Shown: positions 36,901-49,531, numbered from the stretch's first letter. The stretch is DNA of 64,000 nt from Solenopsis invicta (GCF_016802725.1 NC_052672.1:12348710-12412709); one strand, 5' to 3'. The notes: a model not told the origin generated them from the letters alone. A program made the numbers and translations.

Positions 36901-37337
36901 ATGGACCCCGAGCGTGGCTCGCTGAATCTCCCTCATTCCGTTCCCGCAGCGCCGCCGCCGAGTTATCCCGTGACCGTCTTATCTCTCGGCGGCGAGGGAC
37001 ACGCAGTACATTACGCGCGGGTGCCTGATAGCGGTTATGCGTCCCTGAGGTAGGTGTATCAAGCAACTTACGGGCGAGAGAACTTAGTAGACACGAGCCA
37101 TTACCGTGGTGGGCGAAGAAGGTAGCGAGTACGGACGGTAATGGTCATTACGAGCACGCTCCGCTGATTGTGCACCGCCACGGGACCGAGGCGGAGAGGG
37201 CATCATCGCCGACCCGGAGACCCGCTCTTATACACCGCCGCGCCGCAACGTGAACGGGGCTCGGAGGAAGGGGGAAAGGGGGGCGTTCTGGCGGAATATT
37301 CTTTTATTAAGCTAGGCGCACTGCCCACGACCGGACT

Positions 37338-37460
37338 CGTTCGTTAGCTAATTTAATGCCGGCCACTGAACGCCGATGCCGCCGTTAAGGCTCCCTATAT
37401 CACTTCAACGCATATGGAGCCCGGATGCGGGTTGCGGCGGGTACGATGAACTCCGGGCTC
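37338..37460 (+). repeat. diverged local duplicate, member A (partner 37915-38034)
   Basis: CGTTCGTTAGCTAATTTAAT and the following GCCGGCC, then CCTATATCACTTCAACGCA, then GGGTACGATGAAC occur in the same order 577 bp downstream with few changes inside each block. The sequence between blocks has diverged. Confidence 0.65.
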
Positions 37461-37914
37461 GGCGATTCACAAATTGCACAACTTTTATCGGCAGGAAGAA
37501 TGTTGGTTGTACAAGAAGTTAGTCGAACAATAGAATTACGAATATTTGCTTTAACTCCACTGCCGCATGTATGTGCATTGTGTATAGTCCCATGCTGAGT
37601 ACATGGTTCGATTTCCTATTTGATGAATACGAACAGCCGCGCGTTTGAAATTTGACATCTTGTTGGACTTGGAAAACTGTCATTGATCAATACCAATTGT
37701 CATTCAATTACGGTGATCCGCGAGATCTCTGTATGGTATATTCTCCGCATAAGAAAACATTTCCTGATTGGTAGGATAAACAATTTTCGAGGCCACGAAG
37801 AAGTGGTCCGCAACGACCGGAGACGCGCCTGGAGTCACCGGCGACAGTGTACGCCTAATAATTCTTCGAGTAATCGTTACGGTTCAACCCGTTAAACGAT
37901 TATAAACCACGTAA

Positions 37915-38034
37915 CGTTCGTTAGCGAATTTAATGCCAGCCCGTACAGTCGCCGCCACGGTCCTATATCACTTTAACGCACTGCCGTGAAGTTCAGGGTT
38001 ATGCCAGGTACGATGAACCCGTCTGGCCGTACCG
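37915..38034 (+). repeat. diverged local duplicate, member B (partner 37338-37460)
   Basis: It carries CGTTCGTTAGCGAATTTAAT, CCTATATCACTTTAACGCA and AGGTACGATGAAC, the three conserved blocks of member A. It lacks about five bases between the first two blocks. Confidence 0.65.
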
Positions 38035-40636
38035 TGATATCAAGCATCGGGAACTATATATAGCAATATCAATTTCTGCTTTGCATTACTCCGTGAAACT
38101 CACGACTTTAATCTTAATAATTTCAAAATATAATTTCGTTGCAAAAGAGAAAATGTCAGATATGATTAAAGCTTTAGAGAAACCTCAACCACATTTATGC
38201 AAGATTTGTGCCAGAACTTCTCAAATTAAGATTCTATTAAGCTAGACGAAAATAATGGCTTTGCTAAAGTATCTAAAAATAACTTTGTTGCATCAGAATA
38301 ATTATGAAGGATGTTCAATGTTACAAAAAGTTTTGAAATTCTAATGATCAGTTTGATCGTCTTACATGATTATTTTAACAGTCTATAAAATTATTTTCAG
38401 ATCTTGGGTACCTAAATTTTTAGATTTCTCCCTCAGCAAAATCGTTTTTTTTTTTCGTGTAAGATTTATTTCATTGTTTCATGCTGATGCATTTCATTCT
38501 CGACACGTCTCATATAAGAAAAGAAAAATTCATGTGATTACCGGGTGAACTTAGCAACGTCCAGCTACTCTTTACACTCGCTAGAAGAACTGTGCTATAA
38601 AACGTACGACGCGAGCTAATGCGAGTTCAGTGGCGCATTCGTGACCGCCCGTCATGCAGCTGCGAGCGAGCGCGAACGAGCGAGCAAGCTGGTCGCGAGG
38701 TTCAATAATGCAAAGGAAAAAAGGAAAGGAAACTCACACCCGTGGTGGAACGCCTCGAGAGAACGCGGCGCGCTCATTTTCGCGCGGCTCTCGTGCAAAA
38801 TGCATCCGCACGACCTCGCGTGGCATGGAGGATCAGTGGAGCCTTCGCCATATAAGACCCCCGTTGCGTCTGGCGAGCACAGGTGGCGGCGGCGTGGCAC
38901 GTTCTAACCAGACCTAAGCGGAGCGAAGGGTACGAGGGGACCGAGGAGAAGAGCCCAGGAGCGAGCGAGCTGCGTAATTACGGGCCCAATATGCAACCGG
39001 GGCCCAGCGGATGCTTCGGCGGCGGCTGCGGCGGCGGCGGTATGCGCACCGCTTAAAGCCGCGGCTGATCGCGAGATAGGCGTATCATGGATACCAGTTT
39101 CGCGTGCAACTTCCAAGACCAGCCACGTTCCTTCCTGCGCGCACGTACAGAATGATTAATACGCTCCCGGATCCACGTAACACCTGATCTGTCTCGGGCT
39201 AAAATTACGCGCTGCTTCGCTTCGATACGGGAGCTGCACGGTGGAGCCGTGCCCCCGGATGACACCCGGAAGATCGGGGATCGATCGCGGAGTCGACCTT
39301 CGATCGTTGAACCTGAAAGGGGTCGACTGCAGCGATAGAGAGGCGTGAGTTTCCTTTCCGTAAACACTCCTCTTAGGTCTGCACGAACGACGGCCACGAT
39401 GATTTTTAGAAAATTGCTCAAATATGTAACGGTAAGGACATTCCGTTTCGGCAAATAATAAGCTTCGAATTTTATTCTCCGGTGCGTTTTATATTTCTAA
39501 TATATAACGCTATCGACAGTTTTGTTATCTGCAAGGTAGGTTATCACGCGTTATTTATTATCAGACACTCGAGAGAACTCCGCGACTATAAATTACACTT
39601 ACGCATACATGCGAGCAAGCCTGTACTTTCAATGTACTCCGTATCCAGAGGCCAAGTATCTTATCGAAGCGTTATCATTAAGAAAGCGAGCAGTCTCGTG
39701 GGAGGGGGAGCGATTACGATAATCTTGACGGAAGGTTTGCAACAAGAGGAAGAGAGGGAGAGAAAAAAAAGAAAAGAGAGTCCGTATCTCTCCCGCGGTG
39801 GAGCAAGGCCCGGGATAATAAAACACTCGCAAGATTCACAAGGAGACGAATTAATGGCTCAGGGTCCACCTTGTAGGCATAAGCCACTGGCGATACGCCC
39901 ACGCATCCGCCGCTGGTCACAATATAAAACGGGACGGAGATGTCGGAAGATACGCTCGGCCGCCGCTCTCGCTTCGTAATTAATTATCCGGTTCGATATT
40001 ATGTCTGCCACGAACGCGGAACGTCGATCCGGCACTCGCCAAATGCAACGCGCACGTGCGCCTTGGAACTGGGGTGATCCATCAAAAATTCAAATTTTGA
40101 CATTCTCAGACGGAGAAAAAAAGATCTTTGCGCTCGTTTGCGAACAAAGCTTATCATAGAAAGAAAGCACTCTGAAGGAGAATAATTCCTTTGTTACTTT
40201 CAATTTATTTTAATTCGACACAATAATTAACTAAGAGCACGAGAATTTAATAAAGCCCAATAGCAGAGTTTAAAAAAAATTTGTTTGTTTATTTAAAAAT
40301 GTTTTATATAGAAAATAATTTTATTTTGATGAATGATTGAAATAAACATTTTATTCTCATTTAGTTATTTTCAATATCTTTGTAAATAGAATTTATAAAA
40401 AATAAAATAAGTTAGGTGGGCCTTATTCGGCTCAGGTACCTCATGACAAGCGTCTCATAATTATTAAAGCAATAAACATAAAAAAAATTCTTTCTTTCAT
40501 TTTCTACTTGCGTATTTTTTTTAACTCTAATTCATAAACTTTTAGAAAAATGTAAAACAGTTTACTTCAATTGTATTGCAATATATTTTATATTCATAAA
40601 ATTATAAGGTAGAGAGTAACAAGACAAATCAATCAA

Positions 40637-40917
40637 TTGAAATGTCACGTAGGTGATATCGCGAGAAAGAATCGTACAGCGCGTCTCGCAAACTGTCGCG
40701 AATACGAACGTCACCTACGCGGCTATTCAACCGGCGTCATCGTGCATCGCTTACGAGATGCAGCCGCGCTGCAGGGGCATCGGTATGCACAATGCACAGC
40801 CTCAGCTCTGTTCCGCGCCCGCGCAAGCGGTCAAAGAAAATCGAAAGTAAGCCGGGAGGCGGCTCCATTGCCTGTGAACGCGTCCAACGTTACTGTATGC
40901 AAAGCAGCCATTTACCG
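40637..40917 (+). CDS. weak exon candidate ending at a GTAAGTAT donor
   Basis: An open frame of about 94 codons from an ATG at 40637 ends exactly at a consensus GTAAGTATCC donor (40918 onward). The end of the peptide, PVNASNVTVCKAAIYR, has an N-glycosylation-like NAS/NVT pair. No signal peptide and no acceptor are visible. A second frame is also open over 40653-40850. Unidentified; probably chance. Confidence 0.13.
40759..40773. other. dyad TGCAGC-N3-GCTGCA, second occurrence
   Basis: TGCAGC, three bases, GCTGCA, preceded by CTTACGAGA as at 24561-24569. Either a shared regulatory-type site or coincidence. Confidence 0.4.
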
Positions 40918-41987
40918 GTAAGTATCCCACGGATGTACCTATGCGCTGTTTACCTGTCCCCGACGCAACGCGCGGCTCCTACGCTCAAGGGTGGAACGGT
41001 GCGGTGGCAAAGAGTGCGAAAGGAGGGGCTGGTTTTATCGGCCGCGGTGCCCCGCGCGATCTCCTTTGCGGGGATCGTTCAAGCCGAGGAGCGAAACCGC
41101 GCGAGTGAATGAATGAGATTCGCACGTATTCAAGTAGCGTGCGCACACACCGTTGCAGAGCCGCCACGAGATACGAAACTAGCGACTATGAATGAAAACT
41201 CCGGTCGGATCGGTGGCGAGAAACGGATAAACTGTTTAATAAACGTTCGGAGAGGGCTGCTTTCATTAGCGCAAAACAATTTGTAAGGATCATGAGAGAT
41301 ATGTTCGAGAGATGTATTTACCCGTGTTCACCGATACTATTAGGTCTTATTATGCGATTGTACAAAAATTCACCAGCACATCTCGGTTGATTCATTCGGG
41401 ATAAGCCGCGTGCTGCTAATTCAACTGCGCGCCCGACGTGCATTCACCGACTGGGCGATGCATATACGTACATCCGTGCGCCTGAAACGCGCGCACGTGC
41501 GTCTGGTGCGCGCGTTGCGTCGTGTGCGTGCGATTCGAACGAAGGTAGCGCGCACGGGGAGTCCAGATTGTGAGATTTCATTCTCCGAGCCTGCAATTTG
41601 CGAAATTGACGGGGCAATTTGTTTACCGGTAATTGCGATACAATCGAGCGGGAACTCGTTATAAACGGCTAGAATCGACAGCGTTACACTCGGAAGGACC
41701 AACGTATACCGAGACGTTTCTCCCTTTTCGAATCTGCCACGCGCGTAAGTTTCGTGATCGCAGTCGGGGCAGGTGCGAAGTTGCGAGGAGAGCGAAGATA
41801 ATACTTAATTTTGTTGAACAAGTTATTTGACTGTGAAATCGTACGTCTTCACAGCAAATTTATCAATAAGAATTTAGATTTTCTCTCGTTTTACTTTCCG
41901 TTTGCTATTTTCTACGAAAAAAAATCAATGTATAATTTCTGAAGGTTTTAAATTGGGATCTTTTCATTAATTTTTCATTATATACGT

Positions 41988-42300
41988 ACACTGTTAAATC
42001 GACAATCGTCGAATTGCATCCAATTTTTTTTTATTTTTTAATCATTCTTTTGTCGTCACTGCTCCTACCTCATATGTCTTTAATTTAACTAAAATAATTA
42101 AGTTAATTTAATTCGAGAAATGTATCAAATTGATATGAAATTTAGTTTAATATTTATTGAATGCATACACTAGTATGAACACTGCTTATTTTTTTTAAAC
42201 ATGTGTTAAAATAATTTATACACATAGAAGTTAAAAATAATAAAATGTTATTTAACCCAAGAAATTGATTTAAATTTAACACTTTAATATTCAACAGTGT
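41988..42300. mobile_element. possible AT-rich inverted-repeat element
   Basis: ACACTGTTAAAT at the left and the complement of ATTCAACAGTGT at the right bracket 313 bp of AT-rich, non-coding DNA. Inward similarity of the arms is weak and no target duplication is evident. Confidence 0.35.
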
Positions 42301-42304
42301 GCAC

Positions 42305-44530
42305 ATCAAGAGAGAAGTATTATCTGATTTTATAATAAACGAAAAAAATTGACAATATTAAGAAAAATAAAACGATTAAAATTTACTAAAAATGGGTAAT
42401 CAATTTTTATATCAGTTTGCAAATTAATATCGACAATACATTCTAAATTTTATTTTAAATACGCAACGTCTTCAGCTGATTGCGATTGAATCTCCTCTCT
42501 CAGCCAACGTTTCTATTAATTAAACGTGTACCGATCATTTTGCTCTTTCAAAGTCTACCAGTACGACTGGTATATGATATCGCGAAAAATGTGCAAGTTC
42601 ACGGTTGCGGCCGCAAAAGGCGAGTGAGGAGGCGCGATACAAGCGAGTACCCACGTACCACGATCGACGCTGTAGATCGACCTTTGTTCCTCCGTGCCGG
42701 CGCGGCATCGCGGTGGCCCGTAGTGTAGTTAGCAGGGATATACCGGTTTGCATACTTCGCAGTGATCAAACGTCACCGGGCCCTCCGAGCCCCGTCGAAG
42801 AGGAGTTCCTGCTTCGTGTATACGAGCAGGGCATGAGGAGCGGAGCGAAAGAATGCCGGCCGGGGAGCGAGCGATCGTTCCGTCGGCGAGGTCATCGTCA
42901 AAGTCATCGATCAACCTCAGACTGAGGTCGCCCCGCGACCCGGCAGCAGCTGTTCGGGCGGCGCGGTCAGTCATCGATCTACGGATCCCGCCGTAGATCA
43001 CTAGTCTTGATATACTCTACCTCTACTCCCTACCTTTACTCCACTCCGCCGTAAATACACGCATGTGCGTGTGTATACGGGGTGCCCCGGAATTAAGGCA
43101 TCATCATTCGGATTCTCATTCCTCGGAGAGATTGGACCATTGAGATTGTCGCCGGTGATCTGAATATCTCGACAGGAGGCGATTAAATCGGAATTTAAAA
43201 GACAGCAGATATGAAAATCGTCTTTGGGATTGGAAAACAACGCTAATCGCATCCTCTACGACTCTATTTCAAGAGGAATTGTCTTAAGAATCTTAGGTAC
43301 GAATGTCCGCCGTAATTTCTTCGAATGAAAGGAGCATTCGGGATGAAAATAAATTTTTGTACACCCTCTATACAGACAGGTAGACGCGAACGAGGGTACA
43401 CACGTCGAAAATCACGAGGCCATTATTTATGCGCTCGTAATCTGTCATAACTGTGGGCCTTCCTTATGCAACCTGACGATATCGTTACGGTCTAACGGAA
43501 ACGCCTACCAGTTCTCTCTTTCTCGAGCGACGACAGTTATCAGCCTCTGAATCGCCTCGAGAAAAATAACTCGGCGTTCTCTTTCTCCTTTGCTGTCTCT
43601 CGTTCATCGAAGTCGACCATTTATTGATTCGAATGGTGGCGTCTTCTGTGTTTGGAATTATTTAATCGTTACATCATACAGAGCTCTAAACATATTTCCT
43701 TGATACCGCGAAATCCTGTACAAGATCGGCGGTAATAAATTTTAATTAAGTCTACGTAGCATAATCAATGAGTCAGTTTCAAAAAAAATTCTGAATTCGT
43801 ATAATTAACGCATGACGCTTTGGCAAACATGCGCCCATAAATTCATATCCCTTTAATATTTTCTCCCGGTTGACAACACATTAGTCGGCGATTTGTCGAA
43901 CAATTCGTCGACCCGCGAGGTTGAGGTCTTTGCTCTCGTAAAGCCGATTGTCGTTCCGCGCCACCAACGTACTCTCATGAAATTTCAACGGGCCTTTATA
44001 ATCCGTGTGCCGAATTGCACAAGGGGCTAATAAACGCATCCCAACGCGTCGTGCTTTACCGTGTACCTTTACAACGCTGGGCCATAAACGCATAAAAAAG
44101 AACACGCGGGAAATGCCGCGAGGCTTCGTCTCGCTTACCTAAAATCGTCGCGATAGTCGTTTTACTGAATCGTAAAGATCCCGCTGGAACACGCGGTTAG
44201 ATGAATAAAACGATAGTACTCAGTCACATTTCACGAGCGCGGAGGTTTACCTTCGCGTTTCTTCTTTTGTTAGAATTTTATAATTGCGTGGCGAGAGTCG
44301 CATACCGGCGTAATCATTTCAGCGACACAATGCTGACAATGTGATGTAAAAGAATCTCCAACAACTCAGCAACTAAAGCGGTCGAATTATCGCGGAGAGG
44401 TACAGTTCTTATAATCGACCTTCAGCTGAATAAATGTCATTTCCAATTGATCGATCGGCAAAAGGCGAACCGTGCCTGTCGTCCTTTGTCATTCCCGCGC
44501 GTCCACCGCGGCCTCGCATTCTTCCGACCA
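42305..44530. other. no supported gene outside the MITE at 43074
   Basis: CpG-rich 42600-43000, mixed elsewhere. If the terminal exon at 44537 is real, the part just upstream is intron. Confidence 0.45.
43074..43373. mobile_element. mariner-like MITE with GGGTG-type ends
   Basis: The left end reads TATACGGGGTGCCCCGGAAT. The complement of the right end reads TATAGAGGGTGTACAAAAAT. The arms remain alignable for roughly 60 nt (CATCATTCGGATTCTCATTC against CATCCCGAATGCTCCTTTCA). Arthropod mariner elements often begin with a similar GGGTGTCCC-type motif (established knowledge, recalled in general form). The element is about 300 bp and non-coding; the central part contains the non-repeated sequence around GTCGCCGGTGATC. 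The exact ends are ambiguous within the TATA. Confidence 0.6.
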
Positions 44531-44536
44531 TGCAAG

Positions 44537-44680
44537 AAAGTGCCGCAAGAAGAAGACGTCGAGCAGCACGTCGATGATCCGCGAATCACGCAGAAGAACG
44601 AAGTTTCTACGGTGCGCGGCAGCCACTTGGACTTCACACTCCGAAGCAGCGAGAAGAAGAACGACAGTGTCTATAAATAA
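44537..44680 (+). CDS. putative terminal coding exon, unidentified protein C-terminus
   Basis: A pyrimidine-rich stretch (about 44515-44530) ends in GCAAG at 44536. It is followed by 47 codons in one frame, closed by TAA at 44678-44680. The peptide begins KVPQEEDVEQHVDD, continues through RGSHLDFTLRSSEKKND and ends SVYK. It is hydrophilic, charge-balanced and uses ordinary codons, like a cytoplasmic tail. The same frame stays open upstream to about 44447, so the acceptor position is uncertain. An AATAAA lies downstream near 45150. The antisense frame across 44489-44911 is also open and gives a hydrophobic peptide; because complementing K/E-rich codons produces F/L-rich ones, I prefer the plus strand. 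No family is recognised, and no upstream exon was identified. Confidence 0.3.
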   Translation, partial: KVPQEEDVEQHVDDPRITQKNEVSTVRGSHLDFTLRSSEKKNDSVYK

Positions 44681-45277
44681 CGGAAGTGGCAAATAGAAAT
44701 TCCGATTGACCGGCATGGCAACTCGGTGGCAATGCATGCCGCGCAAGGGTTTCCCTCTTATCGGTCCTGCGGGATGCGGGATGCAGGAATCCGCTATGAC
44801 GGCTGCCGTCGAAACGCCTTGGATTCCCGTGGTCCTGATGTTCCGCTCTGCCGACCTCGACCCCGCCGAGGCGGAACACGCGGTTATCCCCTCGAGGATA
44901 CACGGGCTCATGCTTCCAGGATTACGGGAATTCCGGGACCGGCACCTCCGGCACCGGTATCGCGATTACACGGCTCGCGATGAGACGATAAAAGTAATTC
45001 CTAATCGCCGACCCGCGTGGATGAAAGCCCCGCCGCGTTCGTGATTCAAATGCTTCGAGCGACTGCGATCTTTTTTGGACACACGCTGGCGAAGAGTTTA
45101 CCAACGCGCTACACGCGCTACTACGACACTTACAAATTGATTCTGGCTAAATAAAATTACGCGTACTTTAACGAACGTCGGGATGCCGCGGTGTAAGTTT
45201 ACGCGGAAGTATATCTCCTGCAGGAATTCGCGATTTACGTTACGTTAGCAAGTGTTTGCGCAGTTTTATTAACAATA

Positions 45278-45464
45278 TACAGCTTTTGCCAAACGCATTG
45301 GGCACCTAAATTTGGTCATTTCTCTGCAATTTTTCATCTGTATTGCGTTTCTATTGGTTGCCACTATCATACACGAATTTAAAAGATTCTTGAAGTAAAA
45401 GCTAATTCACATCTTTTTAAATTTCTGTATATAGATGCCAAATACTTTTTGAACAAAGGCTGTA
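45278..45464. mobile_element. short Tc1/mariner-type MITE
   Basis: This 187-bp element starts TACAGCTTTTGCCAAACGCA and ends with the complement of TACAGCCTTTGTTCAAAAAG. The arms stay similar for about 38 nt, including a shared GGCA...TAAATTT segment. TA lies on both sides (45276-45277 and 45465-45466). It has no open frame. The TACAGCYTTTG terminus is in the style of Tc1/mariner ends. Confidence 0.75.
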
Positions 45465-47807
45465 TATATTTCTAATTCCCACACGTGAACATTATAATTA
45501 AATAATTAAATTATTGTCAATGTTAAATTATTGTAATTAATTAAATTATTATTGGAAATACTATTTTCCACCAGTATTGTAAGTTTTTGCATACGACGGA
45601 GCGGACAAGGAACACGAAGTTAACGATTCCGCTGCGGATTCCGCTTTCAACGGTGTCACGTTCGTTCATCACGAAGATGTAGGCCCGGCGACTTTTTCCA
45701 CCCGACCTCCATATAAGAGAGACGGTATATCGCGTAATGTTTCCAGACGGCTCGTGAAAGGGTTAACTACCTTACATCAAGTCGCGACCCTTCGGGTCTC
45801 TACTTGACTCTACGTTTCAAGTTATCGTGGCTAAGAGAGTGGAAGAAGAGGTCTTCGGTATCACGTATTACGCGTAAAATATTGTTGAATTAATATTAAA
45901 TTTTGCAGTCGCCTGCATTTCACTCGCAGACACATTCGCAGAAATGGCCATGGCGATCGCGAGCTGCTCGTCCCGCGTTTATTTTCTCCAACGCGAATTG
46001 GTTATTCAATTTCCCAGCGTAATTGCTTCTATCGCTCACCGGTCGTCTCGTTGCCAATCCGCGATCACGCGAGCCGATACGACTGCTCGGAATTGCATAA
46101 AACACGACGCGGCGCGCCGGCGTCATTACTCACGATTATACAGACGCGCGAGCCGGAATACGCTAACGCCGCGTGGCACATCGATCTAACGAAGGCGCCC
46201 AAGAATCCATTGTTTCCGTAATGAATCGCGTCAGAGGGGCCGCGCCGCATCATACGTCATGGCCTCCTCTATATAACATAATCGCCGTCGAATCGTGCGG
46301 CAGCATTAATAACATTGAGCACGGGCCCCGATTGTCTGTTCGGTCTGTCGGGCCTGGGCTAATTTATTATTTCTCATGTGCACGCCGGAGATATTCGTAC
46401 CCATGTAATCGTAAGAGCACCCACGAAGAGTACAACGCCTATCATTAATGTCGATTTCTTTTACGATCTCTCTTCGTTCTTTCCTCCTCGACCCGGGTGT
46501 TCACAATTGATGATGCGACAATACTCTGTGTACTGTATAAATTATTAAATACCATAACGCGTCACATAAATAAAGCATTCCCATGAAAAGAGTACACCGG
46601 TGCGGGCCTTAAAAGCATATTGTAAATACCGTTATTCACTTGATAACGCACAATCCTACCTGCTCCTATAGATTACTCACTATGTAATTTGACTCGACAG
46701 ACGTCAAGTCATTCCGTAGATCGCTGCACCATAAAATACCATAGCTACCGTCTAGCTAAATCTACGTTCAATCCTCATGTCGCTCAAAAAGGATTAATTG
46801 GAGCGTAATAAACGCTCAGCCTCTACCAACGTTCATAACAACCTGCGTTCGCTCTGAAACGCGCACGCTGATTGTACTGCAAATATTCTCGTTTAACGAA
46901 CTTTCCCCGCGAGCAACATTCTATGATATAATCGAGTTGGTACTTCGCGCTTTGCCGTGTTTTCACGCTCGCCACTTTCGTGCAACCTGTCGGCCAACTT
47001 TCGCTCTGACATTGACAGATGGGATTAAGTATCGTCGGTAACTAGCGGGTCATTAATGCGAGGAGGCAAATCGCTCCTATTCCGCGCTTTGGCGGCTTGC
47101 GCGAGCCCGAGCGTTCGGCGCACCCGGCGACTCGAACGAACGCTGCAACGCGCGCGGTCGGCGTCAGAGCCTGCCGGCCATTAATGAGCGGCATTGTACG
47201 ATCGCGCGTATCGCGCCGCTGTCCTCATATTTCAACGCGCGGAGGTTCGCGCGCATTAAAAGCGTGCGCGTTAACCCGCGTGTGGGTGCAACGCGATATT
47301 AATAGGACACGTGCGGTAGCGCACACGTCGAACGAGATACGATTTAAAGCGTTCCGTCGCAACCACCGACCCGCGCGAGAGTGACCCGGGATGAAGGGAG
47401 AAGAATGGGGAGGAGGGGAAGAAAAAGGGCCCACCGGCGCAGGCAACGGCCGCGGAGCGCGTGCTGGAAATTACGGTGGGCATCGTCGATGACTAATGAG
47501 AAATTCACGCGACCGCTAATGCACCGTATCGTTATCACCTACCACCGACGAGGATTGCCGGGGTCTATCCGGGTGCGATTTACCGGCTGGATGGTGCGAT
47601 CCGTGACTCGAGAAACCGTAAAGCGGCGAGGCGAGCAAACGCGGCGAGCATTTGTCCGCCGGAACGCTGGTCGCTTTGAAAAACCGGAAGAAAACGCAGG
47701 AACGCGCTGACTATGAGAATATAACACACATTATTTTCGCGTACCGCAAATGGTACAACATAAATCCATTAAAAAATAAATGCTGATAAACGCGGATAAA
47801 ATCAAGC

Positions 47808-47825
47808 TTGATTTTCACTGAATTT
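47808..47825. repeat. 18-bp perfect palindrome
   Basis: AAAATCAAGCTTGATTTT is fully self-complementary with no spacer. It is in an AT-rich, non-coding stretch. Confidence 0.8.
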
Positions 47826-49508
47826 TTTTTTTAATTAATTTAACGATAATTTCTTAATGACATTTTGTATACTTTAATTTCAATATAATTAAACTTTTAT
47901 TAAAATTTTTATTATATGTATAAACATCTGTTAGAGTATTTTAATAATTTAGAAAAAGATTTTTAACCAATTTTTACTTCAGCATATTAACACAGTATAA
48001 TTGATATCTAAAAAAAAATAAAATAAAATAAAGAGCGAGAAAAGTAACAAAATAAAGCAACAAAATATGATCAAGCTAACAAAAAATATAATAAAATATG
48101 ACGTACCGGATGACGAATAGAATATCGCTGGCACTATTGTAGCACAATTTAATTCGCTCGGTTAGGGCTGGAGTAAAAATTCGATTGCCAACGTTAGCAC
48201 AAAATAATTTAGTGGAGATTGCTTCGAATTTATTTGACAGGAAAGGCAATTTGAAATTCGTTTCAATTGAAATTATAGTAGCGGTCAGTGAGTATTCATT
48301 TCTTCTATATCGATTTTATATTCTCATATCTGATAACATTAATTAGATGCAATAAAGTGTCTAGTTCGTATTTCAGAGAATGTATCTATCCTATCCTCCC
48401 TTAGCATTCAAGCGCCATTAAACGAGTTTGTTCGAGCTTTTATTCGATATATAAAATTATTAAAAGTCTACCCCCCGACATCTGTGATTACGTTTCGGCA
48501 AGTCTTGAGTGAGTTCAAGTGTCTGGTATATATAACGTTCGCAAGTCAATCGACTTAGCAATGTACAAAAAAGAAACGAGACTTCGCAAGAGGAACAACG
48601 CAAACCATCGTCTTTAATAAGAATCAAGCGGTCGACGGAAGCCTACGGGAGTCTCAAAGAAGCGATCGCATGCCGATTTGGCGAGTGGGGGCAAGCTACC
48701 GAAAAAAAAGAATCCACGCCGTGTGGTACGAGCTACCGATCACGAATTAATTAATTAAAGCCGTGTAGCAATATGCAGCGGTACATAGTTCCGTGCGAGC
48801 ACATACACGAGAGATATAAAGATTTGAATGGTTCGCGATCACGCGGGCTCTTTCGCGTACAACTGCCTGCGATATATCGCGATTATCCGCGACAGCACGG
48901 CACTTCCCCCGTCTCCTCCTGCTCCTGTCCCCTGGGGAAATAAACAGAAAAGAACAGAATTTCTTCGACAGTCGCCCTTTGACGACACGGTTCGCCGAGC
49001 TGCAGTTATTCACCCGCGCGCGGACAATCGTTGCGCCGTTTAAAGAGTCGAGCCAATTGACCTCGCGATTATTCCGAGATTTATCTGCGTTCTACGTCCT
49101 AGAAAACTTTAAGAAAAGCAGGACCTTCGTTAAAGCGTGCCTCCATTGAAATACCGAAACTGAAAAGAAGAAATATTCCACCTCGCCAAGGAAAACATCT
49201 AAAGTAAAATTTATGATTTAACAAAGCAGTATAATTCCACGCATGAAATTCCTTCTGAATTTCATTCCATTCGAGTATGTAGGTAAATTTATCGGCCTTG
49301 GCTCGGCACCTCCAACTTTACTACAACTTCGGAATGCGTTCGTACGCGTTTCGACTTTTGCGGCGCTGTAATCCTTGGCGATATCGAGGGAGTCAATCTC
49401 GATCCGATGTAGGACAGAAAACCTCTCTCGTATCATTTCTAGCGAGAGACGTGCCACTCCCGCCGAGCTTAAGAGGGTCAAATTCTTGACTTGTATCTCG
49501 AAGCACTA

Positions 49509-49531
49509 CGGCGGCGGCGGCGGCGGCGGCG
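49509..49531 (+). repeat. (CGG)n microsatellite
   Basis: An uninterrupted run of seven to eight CGG units. No flanking coding evidence. Confidence 0.95.

Larger units (their letters stand above)
31790..37330. other. no supported gene
   Basis: AT-rich 31880-32480 and 34650-35160, CpG-rich 35900-37330. Only homopolymers, an (AG)n array and a polypurine tract stand out. Confidence 0.45.
38040..41985. other. no supported gene
   Basis: Apart from the weak exon at 40637 and the dyad at 40759, only GC-rich (38640-39060) and AT-rich (40200-40640) background. Confidence 0.45.

Noticed and set aside
37044..37060. CCTGAGGTAGGTGTATC, resembling a let-7 seed
   Set aside because: Diverges from let-7 after the seed, and no hairpin partner is visible.
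37600..37620. GGTTCGATTTCC, a T-loop-like string
   Set aside because: No acceptor stem, anticodon arm or A box at the right distance.
40433..40444. CTCAGGTACCTC, resembling the miR-275 5' end
   Set aside because: Only ten bases match, part of a palindromic KpnI-like string, and no precursor hairpin is seen.
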